Source: Bacteroidales bacterium (lineage in GTDB: Bacteria; Bacteroidota; Bacteroidia; Bacteroidales; UBA932). Taken from it: a stretch of DNA of 43,743 bases. Location: NCBI GenBank assembly GCA_017502125.1, contig JAFVVN010000026.1:1-43743 (forward strand), given 5' to 3'. This document shows, one piece after another, positions 25,104 through 34,272 of the stretch. The first letter of the stretch is position 1. Each line of letters starts with the position of its first letter. A program made the position numbers and the translations under genes. Below the pieces are notes generated by a model, which was given only the letters and a program-made list of their open reading frames with translations, did no database searches and was not told the origin of the DNA.

Positions 25104-26447
25104 ATGAGAGACAGCTTCGGCAGCAAATTCGGCACATTGGTGGCGATGGCAGGCTCAGCAGTAGGCCTGGGCAATCTCTGGAGATTCCCATATCTTGTGG
25201 GAGAAAACGGAGGAGCCGCCTTTATAATAGTGTATATCCTTTTGGGGTTCCTGATATGCCTTCCGATATTCGTATCGGAATTCATCATAGGCCGCAGAAG
25301 CCAGAAGAATGCATTTGCAGCGTTCCGCGACCTGTCAGACGGATCGGCATGGCGTTGGGTGGGACTATTCACAGTGATTGTCCCTCTGATTGTACTCTCA
25401 TACTACAGTGTCATCGGAGGATGGTCGGTGGAATACCTGATTAAATCCCTGACCTTCTCTTTTACAGGCGGTTCATCCAGAGCTCAGATAAGCACCATGT
25501 TCTCCGGCTTTGTGTCCTCGACATGGGCTCCCCTTGGAGTTCACACAATCTTTCTTCTGACCACTACAGTTGTCGTAATGATAGGGATAAAGGATGGCAT
25601 AGAGAAGTTCAGCAAGGTCATGATGCCTCTGCTTTTCGTGATCGTACTGACGATAGCCATCTATTCCGTCACGCTACCGGGAGCGTCAGCAGGCATAGAC
25701 TACCTCTTCCATCCCGACTTCTCGAAGATTGATGCCAAGGCGTGTGCCGCTGCCCTCGGACAGGCTTTCTTTTCCCTCTCACTCGGATTCGGAACCATTC
25801 TGACCTATGCCTCATACGCATCCAAGAGTGACAACATAATGACTCAGAGTGCTTCCACCGCCATCTCCGACCTGATGTTTGCCCTGATTGCCGGAGTGGC
25901 CATAATGCCGGCTGTGTTCGCATTCGGAATCGATCCTCAGTCAGGTCCAGGACTTGTCTTTGAAACTCTTCCATATGTGTTCGGTCAGATGCCGGCAGGA
26001 GGAGTGGTGGCCATCCTGTTCTTTCTGGCCCTCCTTGTGGCCGCCCTCACATCGTCGATCTCAATGCTTGAAGTGGCGGTGGCATATCTCATGGAAGAGA
26101 AGAAATTCTCACGCCTGACTGCATGCATCACGCTTTTTGTCATATGCTGGATCGTCGGTGCGCTATGTTCACTTTCCTTCGGACCTCTCTCACATATAAA
26201 GATTGACGGAGGAAACCTCTTTGACTTCTTCGACAGTCTTTCATCCAACGTGCTCATGACCCTCGGCAGTCTCTTCACTGTGCTTTTCGTGGGATGGAGA
26301 CTAAAGAAGACCGACATATACGACGAATTCACCAACGGCGGAACACTTTCAGCAAACGCGAAGATGTTCGGGGTCCTCTGGTTCCTCATCCGCTATATCT
26401 GCCCTCTGGCCATCATAGCGATTTTCCTTACTAACCTCTTATCATAA
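25104..26447 (+). CDS. neurotransmitter:sodium symporter (NSS/SNF family)
   Basis: A 447-residue inner-membrane transporter with about eleven membrane segments. The first segment has the family signature AMAGSAVGLGNLWRFPYLV with GENGGAAFIIVYIL (about 11-44), which forms part of the Na+ and substrate sites. TM6 is represented by FFSLSLGFGTILTYASY (about 219-235) and TM8 by ALTSSISMLEVAVAYL. Bacterial members import amino acids such as tryptophan, leucine or tyrosine with sodium. Tryptophan is an attractive substrate because tnaA lies elsewhere in the window, but that is speculation. The start is the first Met of the conserved N-terminus. A small gene follows 5 bp later. Confidence 0.93.
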   Translation: MRDSFGSKFGTLVAMAGSAVGLGNLWRFPYLVGENGGAAFIIVYILLGFLICLPIFVSEFIIGRRSQKNAFAAFRDLSDGSAWRWVGLFTVIVPLIVLSYYSVIGGWSVEYLIKSLTFSFTGGSSRAQISTMFSGFVSSTWAPLGVHTIFLLTTTVVVMIGIKDGIEKFSKVMMPLLFVIVLTIAIYSVTLPGASAGIDYLFHPDFSKIDAKACAAALGQAFFSLSLGFGTILTYASYASKSDNIMTQSASTAISDLMFALIAGVAIMPAVFAFGIDPQSGPGLVFETLPYVFGQMPAGGVVAILFFLALLVAALTSSISMLEVAVAYLMEEKKFSRLTACITLFVICWIVGALCSLSFGPLSHIKIDGGNLFDFFDSLSSNVLMTLGSLFTVLFVGWRLKKTDIYDEFTNGGTLSANAKMFGVLWFLIRYICPLAIIAIFLTNLLS

Positions 26448-26452
26448 AGACC

Positions 26453-27004
26453 ATGAAACGATTCCTTCTACTTTTAATTGCGCTTCTGACCTTTGCCTCG
26501 GCCACTGCATATGCACAATATGCTCCAGACAGTAAAGTTCATGTCACCTCACGCGGTGCACGGATATTCTGCAACGGCGAAAGACTCAGCAAGGAGGAAG
26601 CCCTCACACTGTTTTCCGATTATGGCGGACTTGACAGAAGTGAATTCTACAGCACATATAGGAAAGGATACAGGACTGGTGTAGGTCTTTCTATAGGAGG
26701 TGCTTCAGCTATTGTGCTTGGCACGATGACCACCGGTACCGCTGCTGTAGTGGCAGTAGTGCTCGCCCTGCCGTTGGCGGCATCAGACCAGCCAATGCCT
26801 AAAGCCTTGAATGCATGTATATATACAGGTGCCGCGCTTTCCTCCCTTGGATCACTGGCCTTGCTTGCAGGAATACCTACATCGATCGTATACAGAACCC
26901 GCATCAAGGATCTCGCCATGGGATATAATTCCATATCTTCCAAAAAAGCCGAACTGACCTTCGGTCCGACAGCCTCCGGCATGGGACTGGCACTTAATTT
27001 CTGA
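26453..27004 (+). CDS. small membrane protein of unknown function
   Basis: A 183-residue protein with a signal peptide ending near TAYAQ, a short polar region (VHVTSRGARIFCNGERLSKE), two Gly/Ala-rich hydrophobic segments (about 76-108 and 120-146) and a C-terminal segment ending GLALNF. It resembles the poorly characterised Bacteroidetes membrane proteins found in many genomes, but I do not recognise a named domain. It starts 5 bp after the NSS gene, so it is probably co-transcribed. Its stop codon overlaps a 40-nt palindromic element. Confidence 0.75.
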   Translation: MKRFLLLLIALLTFASATAYAQYAPDSKVHVTSRGARIFCNGERLSKEEALTLFSDYGGLDRSEFYSTYRKGYRTGVGLSIGGASAIVLGTMTTGTAAVVAVVLALPLAASDQPMPKALNACIYTGAALSSLGSLALLAGIPTSIVYRTRIKDLAMGYNSISSKKAELTFGPTASGMGLALNF

Positions 27005-27043
27005 CCGACAGGCACAAAAAACCGATGAAAGATGTCCGTCGGT
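27004..27043 (+). repeat. 40-nt palindromic element, copy F (divergent)
   Basis: It starts ACCGACAGGC and ends GTCCGTCGGT and is 40 nt long, but has lost the AGAGTTT core. The first base is the last base of the preceding stop codon. It forms a pair with copy G, 76 nt start to start. Confidence 0.65.
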
Positions 27044-27079
27044 CCCCAAAACCGCACTTCAAAGCACTCGGAAAATGAC

Positions 27080-27119
27080 GCCGTCAGTCAGAGAAACTCC
27101 TGTTCTTCTGACTGACGGT
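27080..27119 (+). repeat. 40-nt palindromic element, copy G (divergent)
   Basis: GCCGTCAGTC with AGAG directly after it, and GACTGACGGT at the other end: the arms have changed together from CAGGC to CAGTC, keeping pairing. It lies between convergent genes. Confidence 0.65.
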
Positions 27120-27166
27120 CACTATCAGGAATTCATGTTGTACATCATCCCGGTCAGCAATGCCTG

Positions 27167-29860
27167 TCAGCGTTTAGGGACTGCAATCAAGGCTACGGAG
27201 CCGAGCAGGAGAAGGATGAGGACAATGGAGCTGGCGCGGGATATTTCCTTTCCGAGCTGATATGAATCCGGTTCGAAACGCATGATCAGTTCTCCCTCTC
27301 CTTCAGGAATCAGGGCTCCCCTGAGCATCCAGTCAGCACGGAACAGGTCGATTTCGCGGGCCTGGGAAGTCGGCTTATAATGACCGTTCTTCACCTGACC
27401 ATATGTTCCGGCTGGCTCGACCCATGCCTTCCAGCCCTTCGGATAATATATTTCACTGAACACTGCCGCACGCTCTGCTGTGGTCCTGAAAGTGTAGCGG
27501 AGTTCCTTCGGTGTGTAGCCTGTCAGGGCAATACGGTCTGCGGATGTATCGACTCCGCTCGACATGACCGGAGAGGCATCCGACAAGACCGCCTCCTGAG
27601 CCCATTTGAAATCATCACCTATGATTGCTGTCGTACGCAGGTCCGTCCTGCCGATCAGTGCAATCTCATCATCCGGAGTGGCAGCCACAGCCACGGAATC
27701 CACAAACCAGCAGTTTCCGAAGGCATAAGGATTCTGCACAGGAGGATATTCCCCTCCCAATATGATATACTTGCCGTTTAACATCGATGTTACCGGCATA
27801 TACGGCAGGTTCTCCGACACCTCGGAGACAGTGGCCGACTCACCTATGACCTTGTGTACGGAACGTATTTCAGAGGTCAGATATCTGTCGATAAGGTCCT
27901 GATAACGTTGGAGTTTAACAGGACTGTAACCACCGATTGTCTTGTGATGATAGCTCGGAATGGAGCTGTTGAAAGTGTTCACGCTCAGATCGAGCACACG
28001 ATAGTCAGGATCAGTATCCTCAAGGATGATTTCATCCACCGGACGAGGTTCATAATGGGCGCTGAAGTCCTTCGGGGTCACGAAGTGATCCTTGTTGAGG
28101 TAGCGCTTGCCGACACTGACGAGATCCAGCCAAACGAGGACCACCATGGCCACGGCAATGATGGACATCCTTCCCTTCCTGACAAACGATCCGTTCTTTC
28201 CCACAGCATCCACCTTCGGAGTGCGGAAAGCCCATAGAATCAATGCGAAGACCACTGTGATGAGAACAAGGGAACGAAGAGCATCTTTCCTCATAAGTGC
28301 CTGTCTGTCAGATATGAGTGCATCCACGAGGATGTCAGGCTGTCCGGCATCCGAAGCACCCGTGTATGTTCCGGCAATTCCCGGAATCAGAACGCAGAGC
28401 AGACAGAATCCCGCTGTCAGCGCATATGCAATATACCCTGCCTTCATGAATTCCTTCTTCTCATATTTCTCCTTCACGATCCTGTCAAGGACGAGGAAGC
28501 CAAGCAGAGGAACAGTAACCTGAAGCACGGTGAGGGACATGGACACAGTCCTGAACTTGTTGTAGAACGGAGCGTAGTCGAACCATAGTCTGGTGAACCA
28601 CATGAAATGGTTTCCCCATGAGAGCAGGACCGCAATCAGGGTCGCAATGACAATCCACCATTTCTCCCTTCCCTTGATCAGGCATATTCCGAGAACAAAA
28701 AGGAAAATGGATATGGCTCCCATATACATAGGTCCGGCTGTGAAGGGCTGGGGACCCCAGTAGAGAGGCATATGCTTCATAGTTTCCTTCAGGCGTGGCT
28801 GTCCGGCTCTTTTCAGCAGCTTTCCGGTCTCCGAATCCGTGTCAAGCGGACCGGAAGATGAACCTCCGTTGAAGTTAGGAATGAGCAGGTTAGGCATTTC
28901 CTCTATTCCGTATGACCAGGCAGTGGCATAGGCCAGATCGAGTCCCTTCGCATTGTGCGTGTCGCTGGAAGCGGAGAGTTCCGAGCCGCCACGCATGGTA
29001 TATGGGGTGTACTCATATGTAGGGATGAGCTTGTTGGCGTTTGTGGCTATGCCTATGATTCCGACCACCAGCAGAAGTCCGGAGGCCGCAAAGAAACGTA
29101 CTGATTTCTCCTTTCTGTCCTTGTCCATGCACAGGCTGATGAACAGGGAGATGGCATATACGAATATCACTATCGCGAGATAGTATGTGATCTGGACATG
29201 ATTGGCCTTTATCTGCATGCTGAGGGCAAGGGCGAAGAGCACGGTTCCGAGCACCGTCTTAGGCAGCCACTCCTTCCAGCAATGGCCTTTCCTGCCATCC
29301 TCGTCTCCGTTTCCCTTTGTCCCGTTACGGGTAAGGTCTCTCAAGGCTGACTTATAGGTGAATATCATCGCTGCCAGAACCCAAGGGAAATAGGCTATGG
29401 CCTGCATCTTGGTGTTGTGACCCACCTGTATTATCTGCATATTATACGAGCAGAACGCCACCGCTATGGCTCCTGCAACTGCCAGAATGCCGTTTATCCC
29501 CATCGACATCATCAGCAGGAAGGCTCCAAGCAGGGTCAGGAACAGATAGGTGGCCGGACGTCTGCCCAGGAGAAGGAACTTGTATATATTCTGGGTCCAG
29601 TCGCCTTCAAAATCATCGATCATCGCCGTGGTGGGCATTCCTCCGAACATGGAGTTGGTCCACGCCGTAGGATCCTCCGGGTGCGCCGCATTATATGTCA
29701 TAGCCTCATTGGCCATACCTTTCCATGATGCTATATCGCTCTGATTCACGATCTTGCCCCCAAGCACCTGAGGGACGAATCCGTACGACAGCACGATGAA
29801 GAACAGGACTATGCCTGCATATATAAGAATCTTCTTTGTCAGTTCCTTGTTCATGTTCAT
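27167..29860 (-). CDS. YfhO-family polytopic membrane protein
   Basis: About 897 residues with an N-terminal membrane segment, the YfhO-type region GGKIVNQSDIASWKGM and MFGGMPTTAMI (about 30-75), about a dozen further membrane segments to about residue 560 and a C-terminal periplasmic domain. The family is related to GT-C glycosyltransferases; in Firmicutes YfhO glycosylates lipoteichoic acid, but the Bacteroidetes role is not established. The neighbouring GT4 gene on the same strand fits surface polysaccharide or glycan modification. The start is uncertain among Mets at 29878, 29860 and 29854; 29860 is chosen as giving a short basic N-terminus before the first membrane helix. Confidence 0.88.
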   Translation of the reverse strand: MNMNKELTKKILIYAGIVLFFIVLSYGFVPQVLGGKIVNQSDIASWKGMANEAMTYNAAHPEDPTAWTNSMFGGMPTTAMIDDFEGDWTQNIYKFLLLGRRPATYLFLTLLGAFLLMMSMGINGILAVAGAIAVAFCSYNMQIIQVGHNTKMQAIAYFPWVLAAMIFTYKSALRDLTRNGTKGNGDEDGRKGHCWKEWLPKTVLGTVLFALALSMQIKANHVQITYYLAIVIFVYAISLFISLCMDKDRKEKSVRFFAASGLLLVVGIIGIATNANKLIPTYEYTPYTMRGGSELSASSDTHNAKGLDLAYATAWSYGIEEMPNLLIPNFNGGSSSGPLDTDSETGKLLKRAGQPRLKETMKHMPLYWGPQPFTAGPMYMGAISIFLFVLGICLIKGREKWWIVIATLIAVLLSWGNHFMWFTRLWFDYAPFYNKFRTVSMSLTVLQVTVPLLGFLVLDRIVKEKYEKKEFMKAGYIAYALTAGFCLLCVLIPGIAGTYTGASDAGQPDILVDALISDRQALMRKDALRSLVLITVVFALILWAFRTPKVDAVGKNGSFVRKGRMSIIAVAMVVLVWLDLVSVGKRYLNKDHFVTPKDFSAHYEPRPVDEIILEDTDPDYRVLDLSVNTFNSSIPSYHHKTIGGYSPVKLQRYQDLIDRYLTSEIRSVHKVIGESATVSEVSENLPYMPVTSMLNGKYIILGGEYPPVQNPYAFGNCWFVDSVAVAATPDDEIALIGRTDLRTTAIIGDDFKWAQEAVLSDASPVMSSGVDTSADRIALTGYTPKELRYTFRTTAERAAVFSEIYYPKGWKAWVEPAGTYGQVKNGHYKPTSQAREIDLFRADWMLRGALIPEGEGELIMRFEPDSYQLGKEISRASSIVLILLLLGSVALIAVPKR

Positions 29861-29939
29861 TCTACTCAAGTTTCGCAAATGATAAATTAGTGATATATTG
29901 AATATACGTTACCTTCCTCCTGAATCACCGTCACTCCGC

Positions 29940-29986
29940 GCTGCCCGCTGCAAAAGCCCGCCGGGCCGTCTGCCCATCGCTCACGA
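29940..29986 (+). repeat. 47-nt intergenic repeat, copy 2
   Basis: Same length as 10115-10161 and 37 of 47 identical, with only transitions; the GC-richer state is always in this copy. It contains a GCCC-GCC-GGGC hairpin. It lies between the GT4 stop and the YfhO start. Confidence 0.7.
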
Positions 29987-30014
29987 CCCCGGGAGGAGAA
30001 TGGTCAATCTGACT

Positions 30015-31331
30015 TCAGCGGGTCAACCTGTCAAACAGTTCTGCCATACTGCGGGTGAGGCTGCGCCTGGTGAACCGGGACAGGTCTGCATCATCCACAG
30101 TCAGTTCTCCTTTGAGGTGATTATTCCAGCAGAGTTCGATGAACCGCTTCATGGAAGTCTCGTCCTCCCAGTTCAGGACCACTCCCGTCCTGGTCGTGTT
30201 GAGGATCATGGACATTGCCCCGTCAGGCTGTCCGATTCCCAGCACCGGCCTCCATGAAGCCAGATACTCGAACAGCTTTCCCGGAAGCACAGCCTTATAT
30301 TCCGGTTCCTTTCGAAGCGGCAGGATCAGAAGCGAAGCCTGTCTCTGCTCACGGACTGCAACTGCATGGGGCTGATAGCCCATATCTGTAAGATGCTCAC
30401 CCAACCCCTCTGCCATGACAGCATCCGTGACCGCATCGTCGGTCTTTCCTATAAACCTGATTCTGAGGCGCTTTTTGAACTCCTCATCTTTGTTGCACTT
30501 GTCCGCCAGCACCTTCCAGAGCATGGTCGGATTGCCGTCTGCCGCGAAAAGTCCAGTGTGGGTAATGACGAAATCCTTGTCGGGACCTCCTCTCTGAGCA
30601 AGTGCATCGGCCTGACCGAAATCGCATTCGTCAAATCCGTTGGTGATAAGCTCCACCGGGGTATGGGTCATATTCTGAAATTCCTGCTGCACCAGAGGAG
30701 AGACGGCAACCACAGCCGAAGCCTCATCCAGCACCTTCTTCTCCATCCTCTTGTGCCATCTTTCTGTGGCACGGGTCATTGACAGATGCTTGAAATAGAA
30801 TATCCTGGTCCACGGATCCCTGAAATCGGCAACCCAAGGAAGCCCCGTCTCACGTGCCAGCTTCATTCCTATGATATGCATGGACTGAGGCGGTCCTGTG
30901 CTCACGATCAGGTCCACGGGATGCTCCTTGAGGTATTTCTTCAGGAATTTCACGGACGGTCTGATCCACAGGCAGCGCGGATCCGGACGGAACAGGTTTC
31001 CCCTAACCCACATCGCCATCTTCTGTGCAAAGGTCTTGTTCCGTGCATTTACAGGATTGACCTCCATTGCCTCCTTGCTGTGTCCCGACTTCTTCAGGAA
31101 CTTCTTGTAGAGCTCATATGGCTCCGTGATATGAGTCTTTATGACTTCCGCCTCAGCCGGGACCTCTGCCTCAAGCGATTCGTCCACAGCCAGCTGCTCC
31201 GGATTTTCAGGAGTATATATCACAGGCTGCCACCCTTCCGCAGGCAGATATTTGGCGAACTTCACCCATCTCTGCACTCCGGACCCTCCGGTCGGCGGCC
31301 AATAATACGATATGATCAGCACTCTTTTCAT
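30015..31331 (-). CDS. GT4-family glycosyltransferase
   Basis: About 438 residues, starting at KRVLIISYYWPPTGGSGVQRW, the normal N-terminal nucleotide-sugar loop of this GT-B group; 15 codons upstream of it are not family-like. The first Rossmann domain carries VSTGPPQSMHIIG and ADFRDPW; the second carries ITHTGLFAADGNPTML and the donor-binding KLFEYLASWRPVLGIG (Glu in FEYLA). It transfers a sugar from a nucleotide-activated donor in the cytoplasm, most likely for capsule, O-antigen or glycolipid; specificity cannot be read. It lies upstream of yfhO on the same strand with a 154-bp gap holding a 47-nt repeat. Confidence 0.92.
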   Translation of the reverse strand: MKRVLIISYYWPPTGGSGVQRWVKFAKYLPAEGWQPVIYTPENPEQLAVDESLEAEVPAEAEVIKTHITEPYELYKKFLKKSGHSKEAMEVNPVNARNKTFAQKMAMWVRGNLFRPDPRCLWIRPSVKFLKKYLKEHPVDLIVSTGPPQSMHIIGMKLARETGLPWVADFRDPWTRIFYFKHLSMTRATERWHKRMEKKVLDEASAVVAVSPLVQQEFQNMTHTPVELITNGFDECDFGQADALAQRGGPDKDFVITHTGLFAADGNPTMLWKVLADKCNKDEEFKKRLRIRFIGKTDDAVTDAVMAEGLGEHLTDMGYQPHAVAVREQRQASLLILPLRKEPEYKAVLPGKLFEYLASWRPVLGIGQPDGAMSMILNTTRTGVVLNWEDETSMKRFIELCWNNHLKGELTVDDADLSRFTRRSLTRSMAELFDRLTR

Positions 31332-31525
31332 AACCCACAAAGATAGATAAATTTCCTTACATATCACCGGTGGCACACATCTGCCTGAATGTCAGCATCT
31401 TGCGGATTCTGCTCGCTGCCAAAAGGAGGCAAGCCAAACGCATAAAACTCTGACAGACAAAGGAATGCGCGCCACGGGCTGACAGGTATCGGAGCCAAGT
31501 GTAGAGATTACAGGAATTTTTGTTA

Positions 31526-31533
31526 AATTTGCC
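31526..31533 (+). promoter_or_regulatory. -7 box of mutS
   Basis: TAAATTTG is a full TAnnTTTG match 21 nt before the ATG. No TTG lies at the expected distance upstream. The rest of the 223-bp gap from 31332 shows no gene. Confidence 0.45.
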
Positions 31534-31554
31534 TGATTTAAGAATATACTATAT

Positions 31555-34272
31555 ATGGCAGAAAAGAAACCGACCGAAACCCCTATGATGAAGCAGTTCT
31601 TCGCCGTGAAGGCGGAACATCCCGAGGCAGTGCTGCTGTTCAGGTGCGGTGATTTTTATGAGACATATGGAGATGACGCGCTGACAGCCAGCAAGGTGCT
31701 CGGAATAGTCCTGACAAAGCGCTCCAGCGCCACTCCGGGGGCGATTCCCATGGCCGGTTTCCCATATCATTCCCTTGAGACATATCTCCCGAGACTGGTC
31801 CGCGCCGGATATAAGGTCGCTGTGTGCGATCAGCTCGAGGATCCCAAGCTGACCAAGAAGATAGTCAAGCGGGGAATCACGGAACTCGTCACCCCGGGAG
31901 TTGCCTTCAACGACCAGCTTCTCGAACAGAAGGAGCACAACTATATAGCCGGACTCACATACTACAAGGACAAGTGCGGCGCAGCGTTTCTGGATGTTTC
32001 CACAGGTACATTCCAGGTGGCAGAAGGCAGTCTGGACTATATAGGCACTCTTCTGGCCTCGTTCGCACCCAAGGAACTTCTTGTGGCACGAGGATATGAG
32101 AAAGGCACTAGGGAGCGCTATGGAGACAAATATTACATCTCCACTCTGGAGGAATGGGCCTTTGTGTATGAAAGCTCGGTGGAACGGCTGAAAAGGCAGC
32201 TCAGGGTGGATTCACTCAAGGGTTTTGCCATAGACAGCTTCCCTCTCGGAATCACTTCGGCGGGTGCCCTGCTGATATATCTTGAACAGACCCAGCACAC
32301 AGACCTGAAGAACATATGTTCGATATCACGCATCGACGAGGGGTCTTTTGTCTGGATGGACCGCTTCACTTTCCGCAATCTGGAGATATTCGCTTCGACG
32401 GCAGGGAAGGAGGGGACTTCTCTGGTGGAGGTCATGGACAGGTGCTCGTCCCCTATGGGAGCCAGACTTCTCAGGACATGGCTGGCAATGCCGGTGATGG
32501 ACCTTCAGGAGCTGGAGGACAGATACGCGGTGGTCCAGCATTTCATTGACAATCAGGACGATCTGAGGCGTCTCCAGACCATGGTCGGTGACATAGGAGA
32601 CCTCGAAAGAATCATCTCCCGTGCAGCCGCAGGCAAGATAATGCCACGTGAGGTCATGCAGCTCAGGAGAGGTCTGGGTCAGACTGCTCCGATCATGAAT
32701 CTGTGTCATGGAAAGGGTACAGAAGCGCTTGATGAACTCATCGGAAAGATGGGAGACTGTGCTGAGCTGCTTGAGTATCTCGGAAAGACCATGCATCCGG
32801 AAACCGCATCCCAGCTGGGAAAAGGCGACGTGATCGCATCGGGAGTGAACGAGGAGCTTGACGAACTCCGTCAGATCGCCCGTCACGGCAAGGATTACCT
32901 CCTCTCCGTGCAGCAGCGCGAAATAGAGCGCACGGGCATATCGTCACTGAAGATAGGCTTCAACAATGTCTTCGGCTACTATCTGGAAGTCCGCAACACA
33001 TATAAGGACGCAGTTCCGGAAGAGTGGATCAGAAAGCAGACCCTTGTCAATGCTGAAAGATATATAACGGAGGAACTCAAGGAGTACGAGCAGAAGATCC
33101 TCGGTGCGGAAGAAAGGATATATGCCATTGAGGCTCAGATATATGCGGAACTCGTGGCGATGATTCAGTCGAATATATCCATGATTCAGAACAACTGCCG
33201 CATCCTGGCGCGTCTGGATGTGCTTTCAGGCTTTGCAGACCTGGCCATGTCCAACAGCTACTGCCGTCCTAAGATGAACGACAGCAAGGTGATAGACATC
33301 AGACAGGGTCGTCATCCGGTGATCGAGACCATGATGCAGGCAGGCGAGGAATTCGTTCCGAACGACATATATCTGGACAATGAGAACCAGCAGGTCATCA
33401 TCCTGACGGGTCCGAACATGGCAGGTAAGTCGGCTCTCCTGAGGCAGACTGCCCTCATAGTCCTCATGGCGCAGGTGGGCAGTTTCGTGCCGGCGACCGA
33501 GGCATCCCTGGGCTTCTGCGACAAGATATTCACCCGCGTGGGCGCTTCCGACAACATTTCCCGCGGCGAATCCACATTCATGGTGGAGATGCTCGAGACC
33601 TCGATGATCCTCCACAATCTATCTTCGCGTTCCCTCGTGCTTCTGGACGAAATCGGACGAGGAACCTCCACCTACGACGGCATGTCCATCGCCCGTGCAA
33701 TCGTGGAATATATCCATGAATACGGAGACGGAGCAAAGACGCTTTTCGCAACCCATTATCATGAACTCAACGACCTGGAGAACATATATGACCGTGTGAA
33801 GAACTTCCACATCGCAGTCAAGGAAGTGGGAAAGAATGTGATATTCCTTAGAAAGCTGATGGAAGGCGGAGTGGCTCACAGCTTCGGTCTCCATGTGGCG
33901 CGCATGGCCGGAATGCCGAAACAGGTGCTGGAGTCCGCGGAAAGGACGCTGGCGGAACTGGAGAAGGGAGCGTCTTCGGGAGAGATTCTTCGCTGCGCCC
34001 AGAATGACAAATGGACCCGGAATATGGAAGGTACACAGACCGGGGAAGAAGTGCAGACCGGCAGAAGGGCCAGGAAGCATACCATCAAGCCTCACAACAT
34101 CCGCGAAGGTCGGGTGGAAAGCGACGGCTCGCTCCAGCTCTCATTCTTCCAGCTTGAAGACCCTCTCCTGTCATCTCTCAAGGACGAGCTTGACAAGGCC
34201 GACCTTAACAACATGACCCCTCTCCAGGCCTTCGACCTGCTCAGAAACATGAAGGAACAACTGGGAATATGA
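31555..34272 (+). CDS. mutS: DNA mismatch repair protein MutS with an in-frame repeat insert
   Basis: A 905-residue MutS1. The mismatch-binding Phe-x-Glu is in RCGDFYETYGD (about 28-38); the ATPase has the Walker A loop GPNMAGKSALLRQ, the signature RGESTFMVEM, Walker B LVLLDEIGRGTSTYDG and ATHYHEL. It recognises mispairs and recruits MutL. It is longer than typical Bacteroidales MutS because of an insert at about residues 806-840, after AELEKG and before the conserved C-terminal LQLSFFQLEDP. The insert includes EILRCAQNDK, the translation of a repeat I recall as widespread between genes in many phyla (GAGATTCTTCGC...AGAATGACA). The frame is intact. The stop overlaps the next gene's ATG by 4 bp. 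Confidence 0.97.
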   Translation: MAEKKPTETPMMKQFFAVKAEHPEAVLLFRCGDFYETYGDDALTASKVLGIVLTKRSSATPGAIPMAGFPYHSLETYLPRLVRAGYKVAVCDQLEDPKLTKKIVKRGITELVTPGVAFNDQLLEQKEHNYIAGLTYYKDKCGAAFLDVSTGTFQVAEGSLDYIGTLLASFAPKELLVARGYEKGTRERYGDKYYISTLEEWAFVYESSVERLKRQLRVDSLKGFAIDSFPLGITSAGALLIYLEQTQHTDLKNICSISRIDEGSFVWMDRFTFRNLEIFASTAGKEGTSLVEVMDRCSSPMGARLLRTWLAMPVMDLQELEDRYAVVQHFIDNQDDLRRLQTMVGDIGDLERIISRAAAGKIMPREVMQLRRGLGQTAPIMNLCHGKGTEALDELIGKMGDCAELLEYLGKTMHPETASQLGKGDVIASGVNEELDELRQIARHGKDYLLSVQQREIERTGISSLKIGFNNVFGYYLEVRNTYKDAVPEEWIRKQTLVNAERYITEELKEYEQKILGAEERIYAIEAQIYAELVAMIQSNISMIQNNCRILARLDVLSGFADLAMSNSYCRPKMNDSKVIDIRQGRHPVIETMMQAGEEFVPNDIYLDNENQQVIILTGPNMAGKSALLRQTALIVLMAQVGSFVPATEASLGFCDKIFTRVGASDNISRGESTFMVEMLETSMILHNLSSRSLVLLDEIGRGTSTYDGMSIARAIVEYIHEYGDGAKTLFATHYHELNDLENIYDRVKNFHIAVKEVGKNVIFLRKLMEGGVAHSFGLHVARMAGMPKQVLESAERTLAELEKGASSGEILRCAQNDKWTRNMEGTQTGEEVQTGRRARKHTIKPHNIREGRVESDGSLQLSFFQLEDPLLSSLKDELDKADLNNMTPLQAFDLLRNMKEQLGI
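33973..34074 (+). repeat. captured intergenic-type repeat inside mutS
   Basis: The core 33982-34009 reads GAGATTCTTCGC, then an imperfect palindrome with ATTCT/AGAAT ends, then GACAAA. It is translated in frame as EILRCAQNDK. The outer limits of the insert are estimated from where MutS-like sequence stops and resumes. Confidence 0.65.
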
